DNA from: a virus
IMG/VR virus record: IMGVR_UViG_3300046543_000451
Span: 1 to 64,000 of that record
Strand: one strand, 5' to 3'
Length of the DNA stretch: 64,000 nucleotides
The notes under the pieces are model-generated. The model was not told where the DNA came from and ran no database searches. It saw only the letters and a program-made list of their open reading frames with translations. Position numbers and translations under genes: made by a program. Shown here piece after piece: positions 31,370 to 40,646 of this stretch (positions are counted from its first letter, which is position 1; each line of letters begins with the position of its first letter).

Positions 31370-31801
31370 CTAGGCCGAGATGGTCCAGTTAGCGGAGGCA
31401 CGGAAGGCCCCCGTGGCCTTGCACATGTCGTTCAGGCTGATGTCGACGGTGGCGTCGAGGAAGCCCGAACCGTGCGCGACCTCGTACGGCGCACCGGCAA
31501 GGGACGAAGCGCCCTGACCGGTGTCGCTGTAGAGGTAGATGAGCTGCGCGCCGAGGGCCGCCGCCCGGACGAGGTTGTCGCCCGAGAGGTCGAGCAGGCC
31601 GGCCCATGTGCCCTGCGAGTCACGAAGGCCGGCGAACCAGCGCTTGTTCGTGTCGCTGAAGGCCGACCCGTCGAAGAAGTCGCGGGTGTTGCTGTAGGTG
31701 AACTGGGTCTTGGCTGCGACCAGCGTGCCACCGCTGCTGATCGGGCCGCCAAGGACGATGCCGCCGTTGATACCGGCAGCACGAATGTCCGTGTTCGCCA
31801 C
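31370..31801 (-). CDS. Major tail tube protein, 143 aa
   Basis: A Gly/Ala/Ser-rich beta protein (NGGIVLGGPISSGGTLVAAK, DATVDISLNDMCKATGAF) of the size and place of a siphovirus tail tube subunit, after the tail terminator-like gene. GTG start; a weak AAGGAA site upstream. The call is based on position and composition. Confidence 0.65.
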   Translation of the reverse strand: MANTDIRAAGINGGIVLGGPISSGGTLVAAKTQFTYSNTRDFFDGSAFSDTNKRWFAGLRDSQGTWAGLLDLSGDNLVRAAALGAQLIYLYSDTGQGASSLAGAPYEVAHGSGFLDATVDISLNDMCKATGAFRASANWTISA

Positions 31802-31823
31802 GAGGGCGTTCCTTTCTCGGCAA

Positions 31824-32315
31824 TCAGCCGATGGTGCTGGTCAACGTCACCGCGAGGGTCCGGTTGACCGGGTTGGATTGCGCCACTTGGACCGAATAGA
31901 TGCCCCCTTGCTGGAACACCGTGTCGGTCCCGTCCGGGGCCGCGTCTACCAGTGAGTACGTCGAGACGCGACGGCAGACGAGCGAAGTTAGCCCGCCTTC
32001 GAGGTCCAGCCTTGCATCCTGCAAGGTGGCGAACACGAGCTGGTCGAGGCTGGCTGCCTCGCCCTGTGTCTTCGAGAACACGCCGACGTCGATCCCGCTG
32101 ACGGTGACCCACCCGCTCCAGTCGTACTCGCCCGGCGAGTAGTGGAGTTGGTAGATGCCACGGGGGAAATCCGTGTCCTTCGGGGCAACACCCTCCGACC
32201 ATCCTCCCGGCAACTGGCCTTCGAGGACCAGATTGGAACGGAGGAGCCGGGTGAATGCCTGCCGGATATAGACCCACGGATCGACCAGAGCAATCGGCGC
32301 TGCAAGCGTCATCAC
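31824..32315 (-). CDS. Tail terminator-like protein, 163 aa
   Basis: A protein starting with a helix (DPWVYIRQAFTRLLRSN) followed by strand-rich segments, in the position of lambda gpU/HK97 gp10-gp11 type tail completion proteins. ATG tandem at 32315/32312 overlaps the upstream stop. Assignment is by gene order. Confidence 0.55.
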   Translation of the reverse strand: MMTLAAPIALVDPWVYIRQAFTRLLRSNLVLEGQLPGGWSEGVAPKDTDFPRGIYQLHYSPGEYDWSGWVTVSGIDVGVFSKTQGEAASLDQLVFATLQDARLDLEGGLTSLVCRRVSTYSLVDAAPDGTDTVFQQGGIYSVQVAQSNPVNRTLAVTLTSTIG

Positions 32316-33064
32316 TGGCCTCCGAGCTTCTGGCGGAGCTGCTGGGCGAGAACTCGCTTCAGCCGCGTCCGGTTGTCATGGAGCGCCGGGAGCAGGAACG
32401 GCTGAGCCGCGTTGTGCGTCGTCGGGAACTCGACGAACTTCGCGTACCGAACGCCTGCCGTGACCGTTGCCACAGCACCTTCTCCGGTCGAGATGACGCC
32501 CTCGGACTCGATGGACGCCTTCAACTTCCCGCCGATCTGGATGCGAACGCTGCCAGAGGCGAGGACTTCTCGATGGATGGCCCGGCCGGACCGGACCTCG
32601 TATGCCCCGCGTGCCGTCAGGAGCGGCCGGAGCGACGGGCTGACGTAGCCCGAGCGAACGCGACTGGCATCGACCCGCGGCCGGAAGACCCGGGAGTCGC
32701 CGCCCTGAAGTCGAACCGCTCGCTCGGTGCCGAGGTTCCGAAGCGTCCGCGACTGGGCGAGCGCATTGAGGCTGCCCCGGCGTGGCACTTCCGCCCGAGC
32801 GTAGCTGCGGAGGTAGGCCACCGAGCGCCGGCGCTGGAAGTCGTTGTAGCCCTGATACGCCTGTGCCCGCTTGATCGCGAGGTGGCGCTCCTTGGACGTC
32901 AGGGGCCGGAACTTGCGGCGGAAGCCCTTGGCCTCCTTGAAGACCTTGCGGATCGGCGCCCGGGCCCGCGCATCGGCCACGACTGCCGCGGCAACCTCCT
33001 CCAGCGCGTCCTCCTCTGCCGCCTCGACCAGTTGCAAGATGCGGGCGACATTGAGGACGCTCAT
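32312..33064 (-). CDS. HK97 gp10-like head-tail joining protein, 250 aa
   Basis: A basic Arg-rich middle (KAKGFRRK-like) and a C-terminal GVRYAKFVEFPTTHNAAQPF then LLPAL match the Y-x-x-x-x-E-F-G/P ... PF-L-PAL ending typical of HK97 gp10-family proteins. It would close the tail tube at the head. Longer than usual (about 130-150 aa), with an inserted basic region. ATG at 33064 overlaps the upstream stop. Confidence 0.7.
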   Translation of the reverse strand: MSVLNVARILQLVEAAEEDALEEVAAAVVADARARAPIRKVFKEAKGFRRKFRPLTSKERHLAIKRAQAYQGYNDFQRRRSVAYLRSYARAEVPRRGSLNALAQSRTLRNLGTERAVRLQGGDSRVFRPRVDASRVRSGYVSPSLRPLLTARGAYEVRSGRAIHREVLASGSVRIQIGGKLKASIESEGVISTGEGAVATVTAGVRYAKFVEFPTTHNAAQPFLLPALHDNRTRLKRVLAQQLRQKLGGQ

Positions 33065-33426
33065 TCGAGCAGGCGGCAGGCAAACTCCCACCACGCGGGG
33101 TACGTGTCGCTCTGGTTGCCAGCCTCGACGGTGTAGAGATCGCCGTCGATCCCGAGGTGGTCACCGCCCGCGATCACCGTTCCGATCGGTACCCGGACGT
33201 TCACCAACTGGGCGATGGCGACCGCGCCGGAGACAGCACCGAGCGTGGACGAGTCGCCGAGGATTTGCTTGACCCAGCAGATCGTATCGCCCGAGTCGGC
33301 CCAGCCGCTCTCCTGACCGTCAGGAGTCTCGGCCGTGAACCGGGTCAAGATGGTCGCGATCGTGGTCATGCCACTCTGGGCGACGGACTGGATGGCGCCC
33401 AGTTCCTCTGCGGTCAGGAGTGACAT
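33061..33426 (-). CDS. Head closure/connector protein, 121 aa
   Basis: ATG at 33426 has an AGGAGGGG site. The protein has a helical N-terminus then a small beta domain (GTVIAGGDHLGIDGDLYTVE), fitting SPP1 gp16-like head closure proteins by size and place between connector and tail joining genes. No sequence signature confirms this. Confidence 0.55.
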   Translation of the reverse strand: MSLLTAEELGAIQSVAQSGMTTIATILTRFTAETPDGQESGWADSGDTICWVKQILGDSSTLGAVSGAVAIAQLVNVRVPIGTVIAGGDHLGIDGDLYTVEAGNQSDTYPAWWEFACRLLE

Positions 33427-33434
33427 CGCCCCTC

Positions 33435-34562
33435 CTAGTTGAAGCTGTTGCCGCCGCCGTCGGTCAGCAGCGGATCGTCCCAGCGATTGGCACCCGAACC
33501 CGTCGCATGGGTATTGCGGACAATGCCTTGAATCTGGTTCAGCGGCGGGAGGGCCGGCGCTTCGATCGGGACGTTGACGTTGCTGATCGTCACGCCATCG
33601 ACGAGGAAGTCGATCCCGTCCGAGTAGGCGTAGGTAAAGCGGTTGAGATTGCTCCAAGTCCCGCCGATGACGTGGACGTTATTCGTCCCGGTCGGCGTGT
33701 CATGGGCGTAGACCTGAACCCCGTTGATGCTCTTGGTCGTCGGGCCAACGATATCGAAGTCCTGAATCGTCACACCCTGTCCACGGTGGATCATGTCTGA
33801 CTCGACGTAGACGACGTGGCTGAAGCTGCCGCCCAGACCGGTCACGTTGCGGACCTTGGCGTTCTTGAAGATGACCCCGTCGACCCAGCCGGCCATCAGG
33901 ATGCCGAACTTCGCCATGTTGTAGTTCTGGAGCGTTGACCCCGCGAAGTCGAATGTCATCTGGCCGACCTGAGCCGGGACGCCGGGGCCATCGTTGGTTC
34001 CGACATGGATCGCCCCGGTCCCGCTGCCGCCGCCATCGAAGATCACGCCGGACTGACAGCGCCAGAGCAAGGGTCGCGTCCGGGCCTGCTTCAAGTACAG
34101 CGTGGCGAAGTTGGCGAATGTGCCAGCCGCGAACTCGATCACGTCCAGCGTGTTGTCAACTGCCCAAGACTGAAGGGTGATAAGGCTCGTGGTCGGAGAA
34201 GCCACTCGAACCACTTGGTTCGGCGGCGGCGGAGTCACCACGGCCTGCACGACGATCGAGACCGGCAGGCCGGCGTTCACCCACGAACCATTGACGGACT
34301 GCTGGGCCTGAAGCGTCTGGGTCTTGGGCGTACTGCTGACCGTGATCCCAACGTTGAACGTACCATCCCGACGCGGCCGGAAGATGTTGGTCGTCGCCCC
34401 AGCCCCATCTAGCAGAAGCCGGGTCTTGTTGTTCGGAAACCCGGAGCCGGCCACCGCCACGACCGACGAGGGCGCGGCGGGATTGGGGCTCACCACGAGT
34501 TGGATGGTCACCGGAAGTCTCCCCTGTAGTAGTGCGGCGACGGTTCCGACGACTCCCAACAT
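33435..34562 (-). CDS. Beta-helix protein with Ig-like start, 375 aa
   Basis: An N-terminal IPT/Ig-like domain (VVSPNPAAPSSVVAVAGSGF ...) is followed by a pectate-lyase-like beta-helix (about 130-350). Its rungs parallel those in the tail tip protein at 22454-25939: IHVGTNDGPGVPAQVGQM, FGILMAGWVDGVIFKN and SHVVYVESDMIHRG match the other protein's FGLILTGWVDHMTLNG and SHCLYVNSDLVHHG. It is placed among connector genes, so it may decorate the neck or capsid and bind sugars. Function inferred. Confidence 0.65.
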   Translation of the reverse strand: MLGVVGTVAALLQGRLPVTIQLVVSPNPAAPSSVVAVAGSGFPNNKTRLLLDGAGATTNIFRPRRDGTFNVGITVSSTPKTQTLQAQQSVNGSWVNAGLPVSIVVQAVVTPPPPNQVVRVASPTTSLITLQSWAVDNTLDVIEFAAGTFANFATLYLKQARTRPLLWRCQSGVIFDGGGSGTGAIHVGTNDGPGVPAQVGQMTFDFAGSTLQNYNMAKFGILMAGWVDGVIFKNAKVRNVTGLGGSFSHVVYVESDMIHRGQGVTIQDFDIVGPTTKSINGVQVYAHDTPTGTNNVHVIGGTWSNLNRFTYAYSDGIDFLVDGVTISNVNVPIEAPALPPLNQIQGIVRNTHATGSGANRWDDPLLTDGGGNSFN

Positions 34563-34597
34563 GAATGTCCGCCGGCCCAGAACCCCCGGTGTGTCAC

Positions 34598-35503
34598 TCA
34601 GAACACCGATCCGAAGGTATAGGCACCATCGAGCAGGCTGGCCGCGGTCGCAGGGATGGTGGCTCCGTTCTTGGTCACCATCTGGGTCGGCTGGAGAGCC
34701 GTCAGGGCGACCTCGGCCACCTTGATCGACTGGAGCCCGGTCATGCCGCGCTGGGCCATCCGGGCTGCTCCGAGGTCGGCGGTCGCGGTGATCCCCACGG
34801 CCTGCACGACCGGGTCGGGCGCGAGGTAGGTGTAGTCGACGGCCACCTCGACGCCCGGATCGGGGGCGACGGTGAAGTTGATGACGCCGTCGTTGTAGTC
34901 GACCGTGTAGCCGCTCGCCTGCACCACGTCATCGAGGTAGACGACCGGGATGACCGTGGTGTCCCAGTTGCCGTACGAGGCGCTGAAGGACGTGGTCGTC
35001 TCGGCTTCGAGGATGTCGCCCTCGACCGGAAAGGACCAGCCGTAGTCGTAGGTCACCCGGGCGATCGGGTTGTAGAGACCAAGGCTGACCGCGAGCGGGT
35101 AGTAGGCGATGATGACCGGGTTCAGGGCCACGATCTCGATGTACTGCTCCATCGAGTTGACGTAGATGTTCGGTGGCAGAATCTGGACCAAGTACGTCAG
35201 GCCGAGGTCGAGGTGGAAGTCGGACACCGTCTTGATCGGGCCGGCGTTGAGGTAGGTCCGCCGGGCGCCCGGGCCATAGGCCAGTGGGTTGACCAGCTTC
35301 CACTGCTGTCGCTCGTCGGTCATGGTGCCGCCGAGCCAGCTCCACGGGTTGGGCTGCTTGGGCACGTTGCAGTAGCGATCGACTTCTGCCTGAGCGCGGA
35401 TCAGCGTGGACCGCAGCGTCGAGAGCGAGAAGTCGGAGGGAAGCGCCAGACCGTAGCCCTGCCGCAGGTAGCGCCTCGGCGAGAGGAGCGTCGTTCGAGC
35501 CAT
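34598..35503 (-). CDS. Head-tail adaptor-like protein, 301 aa
   Basis: ATG at 35503 with AGGAGGTCAG upstream. The N-terminus (FSLSTLRSTLIRAQAEVDRY) is helical, like gp6/gp15-type adaptors, but a long beta-rich part with SGYTVDYNDGVINFTV follows. That phrase recurs in the tail tip protein (TDYTVDTSTGVVTLAT). It follows the capsid gene after two hairpins. Assignment by position. Confidence 0.6.
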   Translation of the reverse strand: MARTTLLSPRRYLRQGYGLALPSDFSLSTLRSTLIRAQAEVDRYCNVPKQPNPWSWLGGTMTDERQQWKLVNPLAYGPGARRTYLNAGPIKTVSDFHLDLGLTYLVQILPPNIYVNSMEQYIEIVALNPVIIAYYPLAVSLGLYNPIARVTYDYGWSFPVEGDILEAETTTSFSASYGNWDTTVIPVVYLDDVVQASGYTVDYNDGVINFTVAPDPGVEVAVDYTYLAPDPVVQAVGITATADLGAARMAQRGMTGLQSIKVAEVALTALQPTQMVTKNGATIPATAASLLDGAYTFGSVF

Positions 35504-35574
35504 CTGACCTCCTCTTGACACGGCTGAGATGATGCGTATCCGACTCGCCAGCGATCGCGAGCCGGATGAGAGCG

Positions 35575-35667
35575 AGAAGCCCGGTCTCTGGGGGAGGCCG
35601 GGCTTCTTGTTTGTCCCCCGAGTTGCGGCCGGACCAGCGGCAGGAGGGAGTCCGCGCTGGTCCGGCC
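35575..35667 (-). terminator. Two tandem hairpins after the capsid gene
   Basis: In leftward order after the capsid stop come a perfect 13-bp hairpin (35627-35639 with 35655-35667, 15-base loop) and a 10-bp hairpin (35575-35584 with 35598-35607). T-rich bases flank the second mainly in the rightward sense. They could partly terminate or protect the capsid mRNA. The rest of the 204-base gap shows only an imperfect palindrome near 35540-35565. Confidence 0.55.
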
Positions 35668-35707
35668 TAACGACCGCCGGGGGGTGCGATCGTCATGTGT
35701 TCAGCGA

Positions 35708-37039
35708 CTAGCTGGTCCGCTGCTCGGCGCGGAGCTTGACGCTGTGGAGGTTGGACGACAGTTCGAGCCCGAACATGCCCCACACGATGTAGAGCCGAGT
35801 GAGCTGCCCCGAGACTCCCGGCGGAATCTCGATCACGCTCGGACCAGCCGGCCCGAGGTGAGGGATGCGGAGCTGCTGCTCGTTGATCATGTACAGGTCC
35901 GCCACGTCACGGCTGGAGTCAGTCGTGGCCGTGTAGTGACCGATGGCGTCACCGGGGATCGGGACGATCGGCATCTGCCCGACGGCGGTCATCACGGCGG
36001 GGACTTCCACGCCGGGGATGAACTCGGTCTTGTCGACCGTCCGCTGGATCGAGGTCTGCTGGTTGGAGAGCTGGGCAACCTCGTCGTACCGCGCATAGGT
36101 CACCGTCGGTCCAACACCAACCTGATTGGTGATGTTGACGATGCCCTGATTGAAGGCGTTGACGAAGTTGTTGGGGCTCGTGGTCAGGTACGGCGCGAAG
36201 TTGACCGCTGCGGTCGAGTTCGTGATCGAGTTGTTGAGCAGGTAGCGGAGACCGGTGAAGGCGTTGGCGTCATAGGCGCCGTCCTCACCCGTCGAGAGGC
36301 CACCGGAGCTGGTCGCATTCCCTTGGAAGATCGTCTTCTGGAGGTCGTGCGCCATCTGGGTCAGGCCGTTCTGGATTTCCAGTCGAGCCGAGTCCCACTG
36401 CATTCCGCCGGCCGGAACCGCGAGCTGCTGCTTGAACGACACGCCCCGGCGCTGCCCGTAGACCGCGATCGGCGTGGTCTGACGAACGTACACGCCGGTC
36501 TTGTCGACCACGGTGCCCAGCTCCGAGATGAACGACGAGGTCGTCAGGTCAGAGGCGTACGCCGTGAGCTGGTCCCAAGCGTGGACGAGGCCGTTGGCAG
36601 GCACCTTCTGGATGCGCTGCCAAGCCGGGAAGATCGAGACGAACATCGACACGAGGAACGGTTCGAGGTCCTGACGGATCAGGGCTGAACCACCCGCGGT
36701 GTCGAGGGCCTTCTGCACGTAGGCAGGCGCCGAGGCGTTGCCTTCCTGCATCTGGGCCCACTGCCATGCCTGAAGCGGCACGCCGCTACCGGCTCCGGCG
36801 TCGATCTGCTTCTGGAGCAGAAAACCCTTCTCCTCCCACGACAGCGGGTTCAGCTTGCGCTGGAGCAACATGCTGTCGGTCTTGGAGAGGAAGTCGAACT
36901 GCCGGCCATACGGCTGCGCGAGGTCGTCGCCGACGCTGCGAGCCGAGGTCGGCGGCGCGACCTCCGTGTCGTTGCCCTTCTTGATCTCCGGCCCGATCTC
37001 GTCGAGCAGAGCGTTGAGGGCCTTGAGGTCGAGTGTCAT
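35708..37039 (-). CDS. Major capsid protein, HK97-like, 443 aa
   Basis: The protein has a helical N-terminal region, an E-loop-like segment and a C-terminal beta-rich domain ending IYIVWGMFGLELSSN-like strands. It follows the protease/scaffold gene with an ATGA overlap, the typical HK97 order. Length suits a capsid protein with a delta domain removed by the protease. It is the only frame of its size in this position. Confidence 0.8.
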   Translation of the reverse strand: MTLDLKALNALLDEIGPEIKKGNDTEVAPPTSARSVGDDLAQPYGRQFDFLSKTDSMLLQRKLNPLSWEEKGFLLQKQIDAGAGSGVPLQAWQWAQMQEGNASAPAYVQKALDTAGGSALIRQDLEPFLVSMFVSIFPAWQRIQKVPANGLVHAWDQLTAYASDLTTSSFISELGTVVDKTGVYVRQTTPIAVYGQRRGVSFKQQLAVPAGGMQWDSARLEIQNGLTQMAHDLQKTIFQGNATSSGGLSTGEDGAYDANAFTGLRYLLNNSITNSTAAVNFAPYLTTSPNNFVNAFNQGIVNITNQVGVGPTVTYARYDEVAQLSNQQTSIQRTVDKTEFIPGVEVPAVMTAVGQMPIVPIPGDAIGHYTATTDSSRDVADLYMINEQQLRIPHLGPAGPSVIEIPPGVSGQLTRLYIVWGMFGLELSSNLHSVKLRAEQRTS

Positions 37040-38472
37040 CGGTTGTCTCCTGCGGACTTGGTCAGGAACTCCTTGACCTCCGGGGCAAGGAAGTCCGGCA
37101 GCTTCTTGTTCAGGTCCGCCACGTCGGCAACGGCCTTCGGCCGGAGCGGCATCGCGAGGACCTTCTCGATCAGCTTCTTCGCTTCCTCGTTCTCGTCGGC
37201 CAGTTGGTCTCGCTCGGCCTTCAGCGTCACGATCTCGTCATCACGGTCACTGACCGCCTTGACGAGTTCCCTGACGTGTCCGGCGAGTTCGACCACATCG
37301 GTCGCGGCGAACGTAAACGCCTTCTCCTCGGTGGGAGGGTCGGTCGTCTCGTCCTCGCCTTCCTCGGCGGCCGGTGTCTCAGGGGTCTCCTCCGGGGTCT
37401 CCTCGACCTCGGCGGATTCCTGAACGTCCGCATCGACGGCTGGGGTCTCGTCCTCGGTCTTGATCTCCAAGCCGAGGTCTTCGAGTGACTTGGTGTTGTT
37501 CTGGGTGTGCATGGAACCTCCGCAATCGCAGGTCGCGCAATCGCAATCGGACTGATGGCCGCAGCTATCGCAGAGGCCCTGTGTCTGAAGGGCAGAACCA
37601 CCCTCGGTGTCGAGCGCCCACGTGAGCAGATCGTCGTCGCTCATGGACGCCGCCTTCTTGTCGCCGTGATCGCCGATCCCCATCCGCCGGGCGGCGGCCA
37701 GAATCTTGTCCCGACCGCACTGGTCGTTGGACGGATCGGCAATCCGGCTGAGAGCGGCCCGGACGTGGGCCTTGTCGTTGATCGGGTACTTGCGCTTCTC
37801 TGGGCAGGCGAACTGGTCGGCGTCGAGATCACTTCGGGCGCCGGCGTCAAGCGTGCCCTTCTCGACCTCGTCCTCCTCGTCGTCCCAGACGCTGTCCTCG
37901 ATCTCGTCGAGCTGGTTGGCCGCCTTAGCCGCCTTGTACGTCCACGACCGCTGGTTCATCGGGATGCCGACCAGCGACCCCTCCTTGCCGGAGAGGTGGT
38001 AGATGTCGATCCCGCCGGCCTTGTTGCGCTTGTGCTCGCGGACGCGGGCCCCGATCGAGGCACCGAAGGTGACGAAGCCACCGTCGATCGAGTCGGCCAG
38101 TTGCACCATCCGCGGGTTGGGCGTGTTGACCACGCCCGCGACGTGGAGGTCGTAGACCGGGAAGCCGGTCTTCGGATCGACCATCCCGGCCTGCCTGATG
38201 TCGGCATAGTCCGACCGACCGAAGACGTTGTCGACCTTGTGCTCGTGGTCGGTAAAGATGTTCAGGCCACCGGCGAAGTCTCGACGCAAGTCTTCGAGCG
38301 CCGACATCTTGATCTCGTCATTGCCCTCGTCCACGACGGTCGACGACATGACCACCTTGAAACGACGCCTGCCGTCTTCGCCCGGTGGCTCGATCGAGAT
38401 GGCCTTGGTGACGAACCGGAACTCCCCCGGTGCGAGGGGCGGCATCTTCTTGGCCGCCAGTGGTGCAGTCAT
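37036..38472 (-). CDS. Prohead protease fused to Cys-rich segment and scaffold, 478 aa
   Basis: Residues 1-190 are a prohead protease-like domain (FRFVTKAISIEPPG, FTDHEHKVDNVFG with a likely catalytic His, GGFVTFGASIGARV with the Ser). A small domain near 221-265 (CPEKRKYPINDKAHVRAALS) follows. Then comes a cluster of nine Cys (about 298-320, CDSCGHQSDCDCATCDCGG), an acidic Pro/Glu linker and a C-terminal coiled coil (about 395-478) that probably acts as scaffold. The zinc-like Cys cluster is unusual for this family. Confidence 0.75.
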   Translation of the reverse strand: MTAPLAAKKMPPLAPGEFRFVTKAISIEPPGEDGRRRFKVVMSSTVVDEGNDEIKMSALEDLRRDFAGGLNIFTDHEHKVDNVFGRSDYADIRQAGMVDPKTGFPVYDLHVAGVVNTPNPRMVQLADSIDGGFVTFGASIGARVREHKRNKAGGIDIYHLSGKEGSLVGIPMNQRSWTYKAAKAANQLDEIEDSVWDDEEDEVEKGTLDAGARSDLDADQFACPEKRKYPINDKAHVRAALSRIADPSNDQCGRDKILAAARRMGIGDHGDKKAASMSDDDLLTWALDTEGGSALQTQGLCDSCGHQSDCDCATCDCGGSMHTQNNTKSLEDLGLEIKTEDETPAVDADVQESAEVEETPEETPETPAAEEGEDETTDPPTEEKAFTFAATDVVELAGHVRELVKAVSDRDDEIVTLKAERDQLADENEEAKKLIEKVLAMPLRPKAVADVADLNKKLPDFLAPEVKEFLTKSAGDNR

Positions 38473-38504
38473 GGCTCCTCCTTGGCGGATGCCGCTCAGT
38501 GAAA

Positions 38505-38525
38505 GACCCCGGCGAGACCGGGGTC
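38505..38525 (-). terminator. Terminator-like hairpin between glycosyltransferase and protease
   Basis: GACCCCGG (38505-38512), 5-base loop and CCGGGGTC (38518-38525) form a perfect 8-bp stem. On the minus strand it directly follows the glycosyltransferase stop region, but in leftward transcription the base after the stem is TTTC. It would separate the glycan genes from the protease-capsid unit if active. Confidence 0.5.
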
Positions 38526-38530
38526 ATGGG

Positions 38531-39751
38531 CTAGACCGCGACGGGCTCGGCCGGCGGCGCTTGCTGCTGAATGGACTCGGTGGCAATCCGGTCGAAGCCG
38601 GCTGCGGTGTAGTCCCACGAGAACCTCTGGGCCTGTGCGACGGCAGCCTTGGCGAGTTTCCGCCTGACACCGCCGGCGAGGTAGAGGTGCTCGATCTCGC
38701 GGGTGAACGCTTCGATGTCGGGCAGGCACTGGTCCTGACCCATCGGGACGCTGATCCGACCCTTCGGCGGGATCAGGACTCCACCGGGCCCGACGACTTC
38801 GGTCAGGGCGGAGCAGTCCTGCGCGATGACCGGCGTACCGCAGGCCATGGCTTGTAGCGGGCCGAGACCGAAGCCTTCGCCCCAGCTCGTGCTGATGTAC
38901 AGGTCGGCCGCCGCGTACAGGACCGCCATGGTCTGGTCGGACCAGCCGCTGAAGCCCGTCATGTTCGGCGGGAAGTTGACCCGGTCGCGGATGTCCTCGT
39001 CGTTGAACATCACACCCCGAAGGTCGTAGCCATCGTAGGAGTCGACGAGGCAGTGGAAGTGGACGTCGATGTCGGGGTACTTCTGGAGCAGCGGCCTGAG
39101 CGCCTTCCACGACGCCGGGTAGTCCTTGCGCGCAGAGTTCTTGTCGACCCGCAGGATCAGGAACCGATCGGGGTCGTAGCCGAGCATCCGCTTGGCCTCG
39201 GCCTTGTCCATCGGCTTGTAGAGGTCCGTGTCGACGCCGTGCCAGAGAACCTCTGCCTCGGGCAATGCTGTGTCCCGGCCGAACTTCGTCATCGCGATCC
39301 GGGTGACCCGCTGGCTCAGGATGTCCCACGAGCGGGGCGAGTCGTAGCCGTCGACCGGCAGGTAGGCGAGGATCGGCGGCTTGTAGGTCACGTCACCGAT
39401 CTCGGCGCCAGCCCACAGGACATGCTGCGCGTCGTACTTGTTGTCGAGCAGGAAGCGCATGACCACCTGCGGATCGTTGATGAAGACCACGACGTCGGGC
39501 ACGACCTTGCCGAGCATTTCGACGAGCCGACTGAAGCCGTAGACGTCCTTCTGCTCGATCTGGTTGGCCGGGTAGAGCTTCATCTTCGTCGGCCAGTAGT
39601 CGCCCCGGTAGTTGGCCGCCAGACAATGGACATCCCAGCCCATGTCGACCAGCCGGTCGCCGATGTTCTGGGCCACCTGCCCGAACCCGGACGGCACTCC
39701 CGCGTCACTGACGAGCAGCATTCTCCTGCTCGGTGCCACTGCGATCCCCAT
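38531..39751 (-). CDS. GT4-family glycosyltransferase, 406 aa
   Basis: A GT-B fold: N-terminal Rossmann half starting RRMLLVSDAGVPSGFGQV, and a C-terminal half with STSWGEGFGLGPLQAMACG, the E-x7-E donor-site motif of GT4 enzymes. It transfers a sugar from a nucleotide donor to an unknown acceptor in the cytoplasm. It is next to the capsid protease, so virion or host-glycan modification is possible. ATG at 39751. Confidence 0.8.
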   Translation of the reverse strand: MGIAVAPSRRMLLVSDAGVPSGFGQVAQNIGDRLVDMGWDVHCLAANYRGDYWPTKMKLYPANQIEQKDVYGFSRLVEMLGKVVPDVVVFINDPQVVMRFLLDNKYDAQHVLWAGAEIGDVTYKPPILAYLPVDGYDSPRSWDILSQRVTRIAMTKFGRDTALPEAEVLWHGVDTDLYKPMDKAEAKRMLGYDPDRFLILRVDKNSARKDYPASWKALRPLLQKYPDIDVHFHCLVDSYDGYDLRGVMFNDEDIRDRVNFPPNMTGFSGWSDQTMAVLYAAADLYISTSWGEGFGLGPLQAMACGTPVIAQDCSALTEVVGPGGVLIPPKGRISVPMGQDQCLPDIEAFTREIEHLYLAGGVRRKLAKAAVAQAQRFSWDYTAAGFDRIATESIQQQAPPAEPVAV

Positions 39752-39765
39752 CGCGTCTCTCCCTC

Positions 39766-40335
39766 TCAGAACAGGTTGTTCCAGCTCGATCCGTTCCAGC
39801 AGCGTGGCTTGTGGAGCGTGGTGTCGTAGTACATCTCGCCCTCGATCTCCACCCCCGAGTGCGGAGCGGCACTGTACTTCGGCAGCATTCCGAGAGATGG
39901 GATCGCCACCCCGCCGTCCACCCCCTCGGTGAACTCGAAGCGCCCGTTCTCCGACTGCTCGCGGAAGTTGACGTTGTAGCCGTCCGGCCCGCCACCCGTG
40001 TAGACCTGAATGGTCCCGGGGCTGGCGCTGGCGCTCTGCTGCACTACCCGAAGTTCGAGATTGGCTGGGCCAATGGACATGATGACGCCCGTCGCAGTCA
40101 TGTCCCCGTGACCCGTTCCACCGAAGATATAGACCGAGTCATCCTGAATGAGTTGGAAGCCGCCCTGCCCGTTGTTCCATCCGTTGTCCGAGTAGAGATC
40201 AAGTTCCGTGCTCGTCGTCGGCTGGATGTGGTCGACGACCATGTCGTCATTCCAGTCCACCGGGCGGACCAGCGTCGTGTCACCGCCGTCGGCGATGGCG
40301 CTGTGCTTGCTGTGGCTAATCCCGCTCGCGGTCAT
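39766..40335 (-). CDS. Structural/tail-fibre-like protein, 189 aa
   Basis: A Gly/Ser/Thr-rich beta protein whose end (YYDTTLHKPRCWNGSSWNNLF) is the tip motif found at the C-termini of many phage fibre and appendage proteins. Coupled by ATGA to the small Ig-like protein before it. Likely a surface appendage. Confidence 0.65.
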   Translation of the reverse strand: MTASGISHSKHSAIADGGDTTLVRPVDWNDDMVVDHIQPTTSTELDLYSDNGWNNGQGGFQLIQDDSVYIFGGTGHGDMTATGVIMSIGPANLELRVVQQSASASPGTIQVYTGGGPDGYNVNFREQSENGRFEFTEGVDGGVAIPSLGMLPKYSAAPHSGVEIEGEMYYDTTLHKPRCWNGSSWNNLF

Positions 40336-40646
40336 TCGCTCTCGACCAAGATCGTGTTCTCCGGGTCACTGTGCTGCGTGCTGCCGTCCGACCAGTTGAC
40401 CCGCCAGCGCATGACGTAGTTGCCGGGATCGAGCAGTTGGCCCGGCGACCAGTCGTAGCGGACCGCCCCAAGCGCCGGCGTGACGATGTTGGCCAAGCTG
40501 TTGACTGAGAGGCGTCGGTCGATCGCCGGGCGCATCTCGAAGTAGACGCTGGTCGCGCCGGTCAGGTTGAGGACGACCCCGTTGACGGCCAGCGTGCCGA
40601 AGATGGACGGCTGGTCATCGGATGCGACGAAGGTCAAGTCGGCCAT
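40332..40646 (-). CDS. BppU-N-like beta-sandwich protein, 104 aa
   Basis: The sequence (FGTLAVNGVVLNLTGATSVY, LDPGNYVMRWRVNWSDG) resembles the N-terminal domain of BppU baseplate upper proteins: a small beta sandwich that recurs as a phage adhesion module. It sits between the giant repeat protein and a fibre-tip protein. Confidence 0.65.
   Translation of the reverse strand: MADLTFVASDDQPSIFGTLAVNGVVLNLTGATSVYFEMRPAIDRRLSVNSLANIVTPALGAVRYDWSPGQLLDPGNYVMRWRVNWSDGSTQHSDPENTILVESE

Noticed and set aside
35504-35560. Rightward promoter at TTGACA (35516-35521)
   Set aside because: TATCCG at 16-base spacing is a weak -10 and there is no rightward gene downstream; it would be antisense to the capsid gene.
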